Positions 33,378 through 47,347 of a DNA stretch of 64,000 bases are shown here, one piece after another. Numbering within the stretch: position 1 is the first letter of the stretch; every line of letters begins with the position of its first letter. The position numbers and the translations under genes were made by a program. Below the pieces are notes generated by a model. That model was given only the letters and a program-made list of their open reading frames with translations. It was not told where the DNA came from and did no database searches. Source of the stretch: Diphasiastrum complanatum (Eukaryota; Streptophyta; Lycopodiopsida; Lycopodiales; Lycopodiaceae); NCBI GenBank assembly GCA_029204225.1, contig CM055111.1, positions 21,975,805-22,039,804 of the forward strand, given 5' to 3'.

Positions 33378-34090
33378 CTATCGCTCTCATGGGAACGACT
33401 CTACACGTGACAACTAACTTCATCTCCTTGATGCTAGATTGACTAGATCTTGGTTTGAGGTTAGGCAGGAAAAGAAACCCACCTCACGAAGGTTCTTTTG
33501 CTGTATTTTTTAGGTTTTTGATGGTTTTTTGGTGTTTTCTGATGGTTCTGCAAATCTGCTTGGAATTAAACTTCGCCCTTCAATCTGAAGCTTTTGTGAA
33601 TGAAACCAAAGCTTCCTGAAACTCGGCAAACATTTTTTAGTAAGAGGTCAAAATGTTATCAGATCCGATGACGATTTTGTCTCCGTTTTGCTCAAATATG
33701 ACAAAATTCACCGATTTTTGTTGTTTTCTCTGGTTTCTCAAATCCAAATGGATCTTAAGAATGGTGATCTGAATAGCTTTCCTTGCTCAACAATCAGATT
33801 AGATTTTAAACAAGATTATCCACTCAAATCAAGCAAAATCACTCTCAATCTAACCCTAAAATGCAATTTTAACCCTACTTATGCCAAAACAAGATGCCTA
33901 ATGCAAACTAACATCCGTCAAAACATGATGTAAACTAATAAATTGGCGTAGCTCCCCGAAAACGGCGCCAAAATTGTTGTGGAGCTATTTCCTACCCTAG
34001 CCTCAACCCAAGATCCAAGCACACAAGCATCAAGGAGATGAGGTTAGATGTCATGCGGAGGTTCAATCCCATGAGAGCGATAGCATAGAA
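33378..34090. repeat. Diverged inverted repeat flanking about 0.5 kb (unit 2)
   Basis: 33378-33475 (actatcgctctcatggga ... catctccttgatgct ... ttgaggttaggcagg) is an imperfect reverse complement of 33990-34085 (ccctagcctcaa ... agcatcaaggagatg ... cccatgagagcgatagc). The loop contains an arm of TTCG-type sequence and AT-rich DNA and no gene. Unit 1 retains only the right half (2700-2800). Confidence 0.65.
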
Positions 34091-34309
34091 CAAAATCCAG
34101 CATGTACTGATGATCCACAATTAGCACTAAGATCCATTAACACTAGCATTAGCCCTATAACCATTAACACTAAATCCAATGATAGCTTACTCCTCTCTCT
34201 CCCTTTCTCTCTCACAAAAAGCATAAGAATTAGAAAATCCAACAATAATCATTCATCGGGTTGGACTTACAGATGCAGGGTGCCAAATCCCTCTCACTTA
34301 CTAACTAGG

Positions 34310-35983
34310 GTTAGAGTTGTCTCGATATCCGCAGACCCTCCAACAGAGGCCGAAAGTCAACTTTCTTAAAACTTTTGGATGTACTTGCTATGTCAATATA
34401 ACTCTTGATGATAGGACAAAGGAGGATCCATCTTCAAGGAAAGGTATATTTGTTGGATATAGTGAGGTGAGTAAAGCCTACAAGGTTTATATTCCTACTA
34501 CTAATAAGGTGATTATTGGTAGAGATGTTATTTTTGATGAGGGGAATTTTCCAAAAGTGTCTTCAAGTGATGATGGTGTGGATGGATCTAACAATCTTGA
34601 TGTTGTTGTGATGGATCCTACTTTAGATGGTGATGATGAAGGACCTTCATCAAGTCAAAAGCCAAGGAGAACATCAAGGGAAAGACAAACGCCTTCAAGG
34701 CTCACATATGATGAGAAATGTAAGCAAGGTGTTGGAGGTACACACTTTGTTGTCCTAATTTCTTTTGATGAACCTACTTGTGTAGATGAAGCAAGGAACA
34801 AAGAGGAGTGGATCCAAGCAATAGATCTTGAGTATCAAGCCCTTATGAAGAATGGAACATGGATATTGGTGGAGTCACCTAAGGACAAGAAAGCTATTGG
34901 ATGTAAATGGATATTCAAGGTGAAGACAATCAATAAGGTTGGTGGCAAAAGGATATGCTCAAGAACATGGTATTGACTATGACGAAACCTTTGCACCTGT
35001 GGCAAATATGGTAAGCATTCGGGCCAATCTCTCTTGCTACTCTTTATGGATGGGATCTATGGCAATTGGATATTACAAATGCTTTTTTGAATGGTGATCT
35101 TGAGGAGGAAGTGTACATGGAGCAACCTGAGAGCTACATTTGACCTAAGAAGCCAAATCATGTGTGTCTTCTACCAAAGAGTTTGTATGGCCTTAAGCAA
35201 GCACCAAGGAGTTGGTATGCTAGGCTTAACACTTTTTTACTCTCTCAAGGCTTTGTTATGAGTGAGTATGATCATTCACTTTATTATAGGTTTTCTGAAA
35301 ATGATATTACCATTTTGCTAATCTATGTGGATGATATCATCTTGAGTGGTGGAGACAACCAAGATGTGGAGTATATCAAGAGTGCTCTCAAGAAGGAGTT
35401 TGAAGTGCATGATCTTGGTCATTTGCATTACATTTTAGGAATAGAAGAGATTAGATCTTCTCAAACTACTTTCATTTTTCAAGAGAATTATGCTAATTCT
35501 ATTCTATAGAGATTTCATATGGTAGATGCAAAGTCTTGTGATATACCTATGGAGTCAAATGTAAAGCTAACTATAAGGGGTAATGAAAGATCCTTCAAGG
35601 ACATTACCCTCTATAGAAAGCTAGTTGGTTCACTTATCTGTCTAACCATCACAAGACCAGATCTAAGATATTGTGTTGGTGGATTAAGCTAATGTATGCA
35701 AGATCCTAGTGAAGAGCATTGGAAGCTAGGGAAACGAGTTTTGACATACATCATGGGAACTCGAGATTTTGGCATATTGTATGAGGGATCATCACCTAAC
35801 TTGTTTGGATTTTCACATTCAAACTTTGTTGGGAGAAAAAATGGATAGGAAAACCATAAGTACTCATTGTATTTTCATATGTGATGGAGCTATATCATGG
35901 ATGTCAAAGAAACAAGCCACTATCTCATTGTCATCTACTAAGGCTGAATACAAAGCGCTTACAGAACATGAGTGTCAAACTTG
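34310..35983 (+). pseudogene. Copia-D: integrase C-term, RT and RNase H relic (unit 2)
   Basis: Same lesions as at 3020-4693, including the in-frame stop before the GLKQAPRSWY block and the break after KVGGKR. It keeps Ala in [11 protein letters not shown] where unit 1 has Ser, so it is slightly nearer the family consensus. YVDDI lies at about 35325-35340. Confidence 0.9.
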
Positions 35984-36015
35984 ATCCTTGATTCCTCTCT
36001 GATTCCTTTCCAATC

Positions 36016-37190
36016 CTAAATAACAACACAATCAAGATTACTTATGCAAGACTCCCCCTTAGTGAATGAATCATAAAAGATAAAAGACTCATCTTCTTGA
36101 CTATCTTGCCTTAGCAAGCACCTCAATTCTATCCAACATTTAATCACTTGATCTACCTTTTTTATTAAACCATGTGATATTACTTGCTCTCTCTTCTTTA
36201 TGTAACAAGCATCTCCATCAAACTCTACTTCATGTCCATTGTCAATTGTCCCAACACTAGGAGGAATCTTTGAAAGTGAAGGAATGAACAACACATTTTC
36301 ATGTATTTGAGAGAGTAAGAGAAAGAGACAATACCTTAATAAAACACTAACCATCATTTGCCATGTAGATCACTTGCTTGACTCAGTCATAAGTGACTAA
36401 GGAAGAAAAGAATTCCTTATGACTAGTCATATGAGAACTAGCTCCACTATCGATCTACCATGACTCTTTGTCACTTTCACTTGAGATGAGACTTGAAGAC
36501 ATCATAAGAGTATCAACAACATCATTACTAACAAATTCACAATTGGTAAATTTTCTTTGCTTGCTACCTTCCAATTGCTCTCTTGTCATTTTATTGCACT
36601 CATAAGAAAAGGACATTTTCTGCCACAATAAAAGCACTTGAGTTCAGATTTATCATTCTTACCACCATAAGAGGATGTTGCCTCACCTTGCCCTTGATCC
36701 ATGGTGCTCTTCTTGTTGAAGTTCCACTTGACTCCTCCTTTTCCCTTGCCTTTCGTGAAAAATACCTCTTCGTCTCCAACCTTGCTAGAATTAGGTCTAC
36801 TTCTAGTCTTAACATTGATCCTCTTTGGCCACCAACACCTCTTGCAATTCTTCAATAGATGGCAAAGTTGTTAAATAGCAAAACTTTGAACAAAATTAGC
36901 ATAACCTTCTCCAAAGCCATTTAGAAACACTTGGACAATCTCAATGTTACCAATAGCATTGCCAACAAATGCTAAGTCACCATTAAGAGATTTAACCCTC
37001 ATTACATAAGAGTTAGCACTTTCACCTTCTGATAGCTTTGAAGAATTTTACTCCTTAGGGTGAGTGCCCTAGATATGATCTTTGACTCATAAATCCTTTG
37101 AAGAGTCCTCCATGCCTCGTAAGATGATGTGCAAGCCCTTACCTCATTGTGAAGCTTATTTGAGACATTCATCTTGAGGATGTGTAAAAC
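36016..37190 (-). pseudogene. Copia-E: gag-protease relic facing Copia-D (unit 2)
   Basis: Collinear with 4726-5900. An extra base (tttggccaccaac near 36828) changes the frame before the knuckle relative to unit 1. The broken knuckle CFYCGRK and the protease pieces NVLFIPSLSKI and RREQV-like blocks are preserved. Confidence 0.8.
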
Positions 37191-37508
37191 TACTTGGCCT
37201 TCATTGGAACTAGCATGTACTTTGCAACAAGCTTTGTAGTAGTGCCGCCTCTAGTAAGGACGACAATCAAAGATTCTCGTACTTTATTAGCAGTTCACAC
37301 AACCAATGATGCAAGGCTTTCTAATGGGCTCCTTGGAAGCGGCGTTTACTTCACGATTTCTTTGAATGTTGCAGCATGATCTAGAGATAATTTTTCCTCG
37401 ATGCAAACGTGAGCTATGTTTTTGACCACCAACTTTGGATATGCTCCAGCTGTAGTTTCACCACCAGCTCCATCCAGTTGTTGACATTTCATTACGCTTC
37501 ACCCTTAG

Positions 37509-37509
<1 letters not shown>
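37191..37509. other. Unassigned segment between Copia-E and the microsatellite (unit 2)
   Basis: Copy of 5901-6218 with a few substitutions. No recognised gene. Confidence 0.3.

Positions 37510-37597
<88 letters not shown>
37510..37597 (+). repeat. Compound microsatellite (TG)20(AG)24
   Basis: TG tract 37510-37549 followed by AG tract 37550-37597. The AG count equals unit 1 while the TG count is eight repeats longer. Confidence 0.95.
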
Positions 37598-37599
<2 letters not shown>

Positions 37600-38990
37600 C
37601 GTGTACTGGTACAAATACCTTAAAATGAAGCATGAAGGGAGGGTCAGTTTCAATTTCGCTTTTCACAATCTATCCATTCATGCGTTGACTAAAACTTTTG
37701 CTTTTGCTTATGGTTCATGCAAACAAAAATAGCTTTTGCAATCCTTATGGCTCATGCATTGTTTGTGTGACTTCGTTCTAATTTTTATATGGCAATACTA
37801 GATGCATGTTTCTTTAGCACTCAACAAAGGTTTTACCCTCAAAAATTAAGGCCACCATCACATAATATCCGTTATACCTTTTTTCAAAACTCCATTGAGT
37901 GACCTCAAGGCCAAAAACACCAATTTGCTATAACAGCAAAAACATAAAAAGGAGCTTTATGCGGGTACAGTCCCCGCTCGAGTTCAAAGGAGGTTCCCGC
38001 TCGTTTTACTCTAAACCTAAAAGAAATGCTAGATATTTTTACTATATTTATGGGTGTGCATTCCATACTTGCTGTTACTTGTCATTTTCTTCTGTTTCTG
38101 CGAAGATATCCCCAGCACGGCAGCGATCGAACAAACGAGTCGCTTGAAGCAAGTTCCCACCACGTCTCCATCTTGCAAATCGTGGCGGTGGCAGCGCGCA
38201 CATGTTAGCTAGCTCCTTGACGGCTCGCTACGATCATCGTCATCTAATTCTTCTTCTTCGTTTTTGAGTGATCAGCTGCAAGTATGTATCAACCCATATC
38301 TCATTTTCATGTTACGGTGTAATATTTGGATTTCGAGTATTGTTGTAGTCATGCATTGAGTTCCATTATCAACTTGAGGTCGTGTAGCTTGGGATGTTCC
38401 TCTTTCTTTTCAGTTGTCTTTGCAGGTTTTTCGGCTCCGTCTGGTTGCTTCTATCTCATGCTTTCCTCCTTTCGAATGATGTGCATAAAGCATACTACTA
38501 GTACACACAGTATGATAGAGTTATATTACACTGTATGTGCTTTTTTATTCGCTCGTCGACCCTGTCTGCTTGTTTTCGTTGACACTTGATGACGAAAACA
38601 GTGCCTTTATTGTCCTGCCATTCACCCCTTGCACTGCCTGAGGATATCTTTGCTCAATCGCTTATCATCTCTGCCTGCATTTGGATAGAGTATCTGAAGC
38701 ATAGTCCTTATTTCAAGATTTCATTTCTGGTTATTGATGTACGAATTCTGATATCTATCTTCCTTGCTTTTCCAGCATAGTGGGTATCAGCATTCAGTAA
38801 TTCGCTGGCTTATACTTGAGCCGATTCTTTCATGTTTTTGGCAAAGCATAGCTCATGTTTTACGACTACTTTTTATAACTCAATGCAACAAGTACTTGAT
38901 CTGAAATATACTATTCAAATGTTTATGTGAAGCCAAATGCGAAAGTAGAGCTAAGCAAGTATAAAATTGGATTGCAGCTGCAAGAAAAAT
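37598..38990 (+). promoter_or_regulatory. 5' flank and presumed promoter/leader of the protease gene (unit 2)
   Basis: Nearly identical to 6291-7690. A seven-base deletion near 38495 (catactactag versus catactaatacgtactag) is the main difference. Confidence 0.35.
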
Positions 38991-40647
38991 ATGGCTTCCG
39001 TTCTGAGAACCACGAACAGAAGGTTCAACTTTGTTATTCATTTCATTCTTTCGGCCGCCATTACCTTCGACCTTTCGGGTGCCACAACATCTTTCTCTCA
39101 CACAAGCCAACGATCATCCATTCCCGACGGGTTTCAGCGCCCAGATTATGTCTCAGATTCTTGGGACCAAACAGCAATTCTTCCAGCCAATTCGCCGAAA
39201 ATTCTCGAAGGGCAATTGTTGGAAACAGGTATAAGGGAGACGGAGCTGCAGGGAGGAGCAAATGAAATTAGAACAGGAATACCCTTGAAGCTAGTCCACC
39301 GAACTTCTCTGCTGTCTCCACAGTCCAGGACTGAATCTGTTAAAATCAGCATTCTTAAAGAGTTGCTGGAGTTAGATACTGTCAGATTGAGAGGATACAA
39401 GCTCAGCTCATGGATTACTGGGATCCCCCAGAGTGGCCACTTTGCCTCAACGAATTCAGTGAGTAGAAAACACAAAGCCGCAGATGTTGCCCACGAGAAA
39501 TTTTCATCAGAGAGCGCAAACAACAGAATTAGTTCGGGGGCAACACTAGGCTCAGGTCAGTATTTTGTAGATTTCTACATGGGAACGCCAGCGAGGAAAT
39601 ATTCCCTGATCGCGGATACTGGCAGTGATCTAATCTGGATTCAATGCTACCCTTGCAGTAAATGTTATTCGCAATCCAATCCTATCTACTATCCCAATAC
39701 TCGTCTTCTTCTCATCAGTTTCTTGCTCTGCCAAACAGTGCTTTCTTGTTCCAGCACCACCACACGATTCCTGCAGTTCCAGGTTTCCAACAAGCTGCCA
39801 ATACACGTACGAGTACAATGATGGATCTTCTACTAGTGGCTTTCTAGCATCTGAGACGGTCACAATGATATCTAGCTCTGGCGAGCGTTTGAAGATCAGC
39901 AACATCACGTTTGGATGCGGCTTAAGCAATGAAGGTCAGACTCTGCACGGATCTAACGGCGTCCTTGGTCTTGGGCAGGGGCCTGTCTCTTTTGCATCTC
40001 AGTTAGGAGATCTCTACGGAAGCATATTTTCCTATTGTCTTGTGGACTATCTGAAAGCCACTACAGATACTAGTCTGCTTGTGTTTGGAGATGCCAAGAT
40101 TTCGCAATCTTTGAGGAATGCTATCCAATACACTCCACTTTTGAAGAATTCATTTGCAGAAACGTATTACTATGTGGGCATCAAGCATGTTCGTTTGAAT
40201 GGACGAGTTCTGCCTATCCCTTCAAAATTATGGCAGATTGACTCTGCCGGCTATGGTGGCACCATTGTTGATTCTGGCACGACACTCACATATTTCAGAA
40301 AAGCGGCTTATTCACTTATTGTTGCTGCATTTAAACGAGCCATAACTATGCCTAGAGTAGCACCCATTCAAGGCCTTGATCTCTGCTTCAACGTTTCTGC
40401 TGATTCTGGCATAAAAATTCCTGAATTCTCAATCCTTTTGGAAGGAGATGTCCTCTTTCAGCCCCCAGCAGAGAATTACCTTATTGACACAGCTCTTGAT
40501 GTGAAGTGCATTGCAATGCAAGGAGTCGATTCACCTCTTGGATCAAACACAATAGGAAACTTGCTCCAGCAGAATTTCCATGTAGAGTATGATAGATCAA
40601 GAGCCCGACTGGGGTTTGTGTCGGCAAACTGCTCCTCATCATCGTAG
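38991..40647 (+). pseudogene. Nepenthesin-type aspartic protease, frame-broken (unit 2)
   Basis: By eye the amino-acid sequence matches the unit 1 gene almost throughout, with the same signal-peptide-like start, DTGSDLIWIQC and VDSGTTLTYF motifs and C-terminus. The same frame break is present; the only local change is three extra bases (ctt) in the tract near 39706-39712, which leave the frame relation unchanged. The first frame ends at 39821 and the family-like frame resumes near 39706 and runs to 40647. High similarity between copies fits a recent unit duplication. Confidence 0.85.
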
Positions 40648-41543
40648 CCATGATCAACCACTCCATACTTCTCAGGCATTATTTTCCAATGCATTGGGAT
40701 ACACTTCAAAATTACATGAAGCTAGTTTTAGAGACACGTTTACGTTCTTTTAGAGGATGTTAACTACTGCTGAGCATGATTTGCTGGAATTGATTCATAA
40801 AGATGCCAATAAAACTCTCAAATTACTTCCAAGCGGGAAGGTAGGAGATTCTTTCTAAGATGTTCGATTCTGAAAAAAATCTCCATGTATGTTTTCTGTA
40901 TGAAGCAAGCTAGTTATCCTTTACTTCAGCTGGCTTTTGGGTCATTGACAGTTAGCTTGACTTGTGTGGTAGACGATTTGTAAGCAGTGCTTGGAAAACC
41001 TTTTGGATATTGCCTCCAAAATCTGAAGTTTTTGCAGGATTTCTAGTTTTTATCTGAACTTATTGACTTCAAGTCGTTCAGGTCGTGCAACTCATGGCTC
41101 TTTCCTTAATTCTTGAAACAAGAGAGTTTGCTATTGAATACTGCAAGAAAAAGTTTAACAAATAAAATCGAACTACCTTGGCAGCAATTCTAGCTAAATG
41201 TAAAATATAGAATGTGTGAACTCTCAAAAGTTCACAAAAACAACAAATTTCATACACCTTTCCCTTTCGCCCACTTGAGCTATGACCAATTTTCAAAATG
41301 CATTTATACACCCTTATTCTCAATTTTTGCATGTAGCCTTTAGCCTCATATGTAGACAGTTTTAGCTTTGTCCTAATAGCAATAAGCCATTGTGAGTATT
41401 TGTTAAAGGCTGAGTTGTAGCCTCTAGGTGACACTAGCATTATAATGGGTTTCTAGGTTATATTTTTAGTCTTGAAGATCCATCACAGGTGGCAAAGTCT
41501 TTTGAATAGCAATAGTTTGAACAATGTTAGCATGAGCATCCAT
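40648..41543. other. 3' flank of protease (unit 2)
   Basis: Copy of 9345-10240. The unassigned minus-strand frame (41078-41440) is open with Tyr for Cys at residue 8 and Glu for Gln in the YEAKGYMQ stretch. No known domain. Confidence 0.35.
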
Positions 41544-42510
41544 CAATAAACACTTTTTGAAAGTGTGGAAAAGTTGGTAGTCAAGTTTGGGAGAGATTCA
41601 AATTTGAACTCTGGGTACATTGAATCTAGTCCCAAAAATAGTAGGGTTTACATTTTGGAGGGAAAGCCAAGTGGCCAAATAGGGTTTGGACACTCTATAA
41701 AGGATGTAACTCATGGAGAGACACATATTCTCTCTTCTCCCTCTCATTTCATCATTATACATGGTTCTCTTTGGGTTCTACTACTCATTGGTGCACTCTC
41801 ATGTTATCTTGCACTTCTATGTGTAGAATGATCATTTATTGCTATTTTCGGTTTCACACATGTTAAATACAATAGGGTACTATAATTACAGTAGGGTACT
41901 GTAATTGTACGGGCAAAAACTATATTTTATGTTTTGGTTCATGTTTGATCAGTATCTCTTAGACTTTGCATCTCATTTTGTATGTAGATGCTGATTTTTC
42001 TACATTGGCAGGATTGTTGGTTTATTGCAACCAAAGATCAGGGACATGGATTGTATCTTGAATGATCTGAAATCCTTGACATATTCTACACACACGATTT
42101 CAAGATATCACCAAAATAGTGCACCAATGGATAGATGAACCCAAGAGAACTCATGTATAAGCATGAAATGAGATGAGAGAGGGAGAGAGTACTTCTCTTC
42201 CCACATGTGTATAGCTATATATAACAGGTCCATGCCTCATTAATGATCTTGGTTTTCCTCCATATCAAAAACGCTACAATTAATGTGGACTAGATTCAAT
42301 GTCTCCGACATTCAAATTTGAATCTACAAAACTTGAACTCCTACATTTTTCCTCACTTTCTAAAAGTGGTAATTCAAAAACATTTGAACCAAAATAACTT
42401 TGAAATGACTATCTCTAAGTCTAATATGTAAATTGGCCTCAATTGCCAAATAAACAAATATGACCAAAATAGCAAACTAGTTGACAATTTCTCACATAAT
42501 CCGCTAAGGA
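41544..42510. repeat. Two diverged LTR segments tail-to-tail, outer end of L2
   Basis: As in L1. The GA tract is the shortest of the four arms and is interrupted (gagagagggagagag, about 42175-42189). Confidence 0.55.
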
Positions 42511-42955
42511 GGTCTATTAGGTGTTTTACAGCAGTATGTAACCAGAGTTGTGAAAAAACTTGCAAAAGGAGACAAGTGTCGAAGAGAGAGAGAGAGAAAC
42601 TGGCAATGAAAGCACCAAAATAAAAAATGGAATTGGGCGAGTTTCTACAAGCCTTATATAAGCCCCAAGCCTCTCTATTCATGTGCCCATGCAAATCTAA
42701 AACTCCCTAAAAGTGCTTTCCATTTTAATTGATACTCTACACATGCATTGCCAATCCTAAACCATATACTAGCTACAATAATTGTGTTTGGGCCCTCACA
42801 AGGTTATTAATTACATTACTAGCCTCTTCCATAATAATGTGGCATAACCAATAATATCATGCTAGAGTACCATGTATGCAAGTCTAGGATTATACCAAAT
42901 CCTATATATAGGACATGGATGTAACACTTTTTGATAAGAAGACAAGCATCAAGCA
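42511..42955. other. Non-coding arm segment (L2)
   Basis: Equivalent of 11219-11660 with L-type variants. No gene. Confidence 0.4.
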
Positions 42956-43388
42956 TTGAAGATCTTTGGTAGTACTTGCTATGTCAACTCAATCCTTTAA
43001 GGGGATTTGTTTTGGCTATAGTGAAGTAAGAAAAGCTTATAAATTTTACATTCCTAATTCAAAGAAAGTTCACATTTCTATGGATGTTATCTTTGAAGAG
43101 AAAAATGGGGATAAGCTTGATGTTGTTGATGCTGATGAATCTAATATTTTTGATGGTGATGAAGATGGTTTTTTGGATGGTGGTTTTTGAGATGCCAATT
43201 CAAGTCCTAAGAATATCCTCAAGGCAAATGACAAAGCCATCAAGGCTTACATATGATGAAAAGGGTACGCAAGTTGTGGAAGGTACAAATTTTATTTTTT
43301 CACATATTTTGGAACATCTTCTTGTGTAGATGATGGTATGCAAATGGATGGTTGTCTTCATGAAATGGATGTTCATTCAAATGACATT
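42956..43388 (+). pseudogene. Copia-B': integrase C-terminal fragment (L2)
   Basis: CFGYSEVRKAYKFYIPNSKK is open (42966-43190), lacking the stop seen in L1. Lys in KAYKF is shared with L1 only. The following frame carries SRLTYDEKGTQVVEGT. Confidence 0.75.
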
Positions 43389-44385
43389 TAGACTAATGAA
43401 CTTTGAAAAGTCAATCTCTAAGTCTAAAAACAAAGTTGGCCTCAATATGCCAAATATGAAAATATAGTAAATATGATGAAACTAGTTGATTCTTTCACAC
43501 TTTACATGAAGTGAAATATGAAGAAGGCTTGCAAGTATTTGCTGATCACTCACATTTATTACTTGGTTGCTACTATTTTTCAGAGATATCGAAGGTGGAA
43601 GCATGGAGGAATTATAACATTTTCATTTTATTTTGTTCTTCATGTACTAGCTTCATCTTTATATTCGGATGTAAAAAATAGTGAAGCATCCAACATGGAC
43701 ACTATTATCTATATCAATTATGAATGTTTCTATTTTGAACATTACAAAAGCATTGAGAGGAGGTCTTTTCTAAGAATGGAGATCATTCTTGAAAAGTTGT
43801 GTGGTAAAACTAGTTGAAGAGGGAGTGTGAAAAATGTCAACTAGTTTAGTTGGTTTAATTTGGCAACTTGGAGGGCAAAGGTAGAAGTAAACTTAGACGA
43901 ACATTTTTTTACGTAAATAATTCTTAAAAATAGTAATGTTGCTATTTTTGAAAATTATTTGATAAGTCAAGCTCGGATTTGGACCAAATGACTTTTCGTA
44001 ACTAGATACATTGAAACTAGTCACTTGATTAACTAGGTTTCTGGTAAGTACTTGGAAAGTACTACTTATAATTGGCAAGTGGCCAAATGACATATTTTCT
44101 GCAATATATAGTTGTACGAGTGTGGAGAAAGCAATCAAGTTTTTTCTTGATGTTTGGAGAACTTTCTTTTTCTATCATATCATCTTCTTCTATCTCTTCT
44201 CTCTTTATATTGGTGATTCTAGTGTGTAGAAGGCATCTAAGCTTGTATGTCATGATTCCACACATGTAAAGATTGTTGTGTAGTGTGAGAAATTGCCAAA
44301 AATTGGAAAATCTAGCTTGATCAAAACTTACCATGTAAATTGTACATAGGAAACACAGTTTCATCATCTCCCCAGGTCGAAGTGG
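43389..44385. repeat. LTR debris between Copia-B' and Copia-B (L2)
   Basis: Equivalent of 12096-13090. The LTR start reads tgtgaaaaatgtcaactagtttag near 43828, which looks more complete than L1's tgtcatctatttt. Confidence 0.5.
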
Positions 44386-44392
44386 ACGAAGG

Positions 44393-45940
44393 CGCATTTA
44401 TGGTTTAAAGATCAAAGCGCATTTTTGGATAATTCATGGTTTCTGAATTCTGGAGCAACTCAACACATGACCAATCAATGTGAGTTTTTCAACTCCTACA
44501 TGCCTTGCAGCACGAAGAAATTTGTTCATCTTGGTGACAATAGTACTCACAACTGTAAGATTGCAATTTCAGCATGATCAATTTAAACTACTTGTATGAT
44601 TAAAAGGAAGGATGTCTTGATTGCAAAAGGTAAAAGACAAGGGAAGTTATTCAGACTAGATGCTTGTGTTATTGCTAACCAAGTTGGATGTTTTGCAAGT
44701 GAGCAACTACCTATTCAAGAAGTTTGGCATAAGAGGATGGGGCACCTCAACTTCAAGTCATTGGAGGAAATGGCTAGCCTAGCAAGTTGTGATTGGTCTT
44801 CCAAGTTCCTTAACTAGAATCAAGCATGTTTGTGAGTCTTGTGCTTTTACAAAGTCACGTAGACTACCTTATAATAGATCTATAAAGACTTTTCAAGTTG
44901 TACATTCAGATATTCAGGGAATTACTACAAGTAGCAATAGTGGAGATAAGATGTATGTAACTTTCATTGATGATTTTAGTATATTTTGTTGGATCTATCT
45001 ACTAAAGAGCAAAGATGAAGTGTATGATGTCTTTGTCAAGTTCAAGAATGCAAGAGAGAACCAATTCTCTACAAAGATCAAGTGCCAATGGTGGTGAGTA
45101 TATCTCAACCAAGTTCAAGGCCTTTTGTGATGAGCATGTGATCAAGAGGGAGTACACAAGACTCCAAGGAGACCACAACAAAATGGAGTGGCCGAGAGGA
45201 AGAATAGAACTTTATGTGAAAGCGCCAAAGCCATGAGGTTAGAAGCTAATATTCCAAAACCATTCTGGGATCAAGCTTCCTTGTGTGCTGACTTTATATG
45301 CAATAGGTGGCCGAGTGCTATATTGGATGGAAGAACACCTTTTAAGATGCTATTCAAGAAAAGGCCGAGTGTCAAGGTTTTTAGAACTTTTGGATGCACT
45401 TGCTATGTCAATATAGCTCTTGATGATAGGACAAAGGAGGATCCATCTTCAAGGAAATGTATATTTGCTAGATATAGTGAGGTGACTAAAGCCTATAAGG
45501 TTTACATTCCTAGTACTAATAAGGTGATTATTGGAAGAGATGTCATTTTTGATGAGGGGAACATTCCAAAGGTGTCTTCAAGTAATGATTTTGTGGATGG
45601 ATCTAACATTCTCGATGGTGATGACATGGATACTACTTTAGATGGTGATGATGAAGGACCTTCATCAAGTCAAAAGCCAAGGAGGACATCAAGGCAAAGG
45701 CAAACACCTTCAAGGCTCACATATGATGTGAAGGGTAAGCAAGTGGAAGTGACTCATTTTGCTTTTCTCACATGTTTTGATGATTCTTCTTTTGTAGATG
45801 ATGCTATGCAAGTGGATGGACATTTTCATGATTTTACATCAAGTAATGAATCTGAAAAACAAAGTTTGTTCAATGACTTTGATGGTCAAGTTGATGATCG
45901 AGAGGTTGATCTCAAAGGGCTTCAACAAGACAAAAGGTAA
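44393..45940 (+). pseudogene. Copia-B: protease-integrase relic lacking RT (L2)
   Basis: Keeps the base deleted in palindrome 1 (catggtttctga near 44436 and gtaagattgcaa near 44557). Linker variants SSNDFVDG and DDREVD match R1, not its own partner R2. Private changes include Arg in KLFRLDAC and Phe in QVGCFASE. Confidence 0.88.
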
Positions 45941-47347
45941 GGTGGCAATTTGGAGCTGTCAAGAGCATCAAAGGAGAGTCAATTGGCAAAGATGTTTGGG
46001 ATCTATTTTTGCAGGTATTTTAAGACTCAAGTAAGTTCAAAGGAGCAGCAATCAAGTGTTGTTCAAGTTTCATGAGCAATTTCATGTGAATGTGTGCAAA
46101 TTGTCAAGATATGGTGAAACTAGCTACATTGTTTTGCATCATATTGATGTTAAAGTTGTACTAGAAATCTTGGCTGGCTTTGCTGATGGAAATGAAACTT
46201 TTGTATCACTCATTCATGATCAAGTCATCAAGTGATGATGACATCTTTTGGCAAGATGGAGATGGAGGTGCATTCATGGAGTTTTATGGTGGAGACATAT
46301 CAAGAAAGGACAAAGATGGAGGAGACAAGCAAGCAAGTGGTCATCACAGACATTTATTGTTTGGTTGCTATTAGTTTCCAAAGAGTTCAGAGTTGGAAGC
46401 ATGGTGGAATCATTTCATTTCAATTCTATTTGGTTCTTCATGTTCTAGTTATATCTTGATGTACAAAATTGATGTAAGAAATAGTGAAGCATCCAATTTG
46501 GACACTATTCTCCTGTTTGATCAAGTTCTTACTAAGTTTGCATCTCTTTCATTAAGTAGATGTTGATTTTCTACATTGCCAATGGTGTAAATTGTGTTGT
46601 CTTCCATAACCAAAGAACAAGAGATTAGGTTGGATTTTAATGATTCATATTTCTTCACAGATTAATCAATATCTTTTGAAGTTGTCCATGAAGTTAGAGC
46701 AAAGACTTTAGAGAACTGAGGGTGTAGGAAGGCCTGAAAAGACTAAAAATTGTTTTTTGAAAGGGTTCTTGGGGGATTTATGGCTAGAAATCCACAAGAG
46801 AATCATGCATGAAGTCAATCCATCTTTATTTATACTCCTCTGGCCATCCCAACAAGCTATCAGGCCTGTAAATTGGTGATCAGAGGCTTGTGTTCCGTCT
46901 CTATGAAGTTTATTGCTAAAGCACCCTCCCACAAGTTGAAAAATCTTCATTCTCAGCCCATACTACATCCCTTGACTTGAGTGAAGGCTTCACGAAAGTC
47001 TAATAAACTTTTTAAGACTGTTGGTAATGTCTCTTTGGGTGCTAGGTTGGTATTTGGTTGATTCTGCATGAAACCTCTCTTTGAAAGTGCGTCCTACTAC
47101 ATATTTTATGTGGCTCTGTAAGCTGAGGTCGTAGGTGACATATCAAGCTTCTCAGTCACTTGGTCTCTCTTTGTATTGTGATTTATAGGTTCATTGTAGC
47201 TCAAGTTATGTCTGTTTGAAATTTTGGCAATTTTGTGAGTGAAATTTTAAAAAAGCGTAAATATTCTTATTGCATGTTTGTATTTTCCCTAATTTTATGT
47301 ACTATACTTGTGAAAAAATTTTGCATGGTGATTTTGCTGAAGTTTTT
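45941..47347. other. Copia-B 3' region and unassigned arm DNA (L2)
   Basis: A deletion of about 30 bases near 46065-46075 relative to L1 (the stretch cttgttctatctcatgta is missing). The LTR-like end ttttctaca is at about 46575. No gene. Confidence 0.45.
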
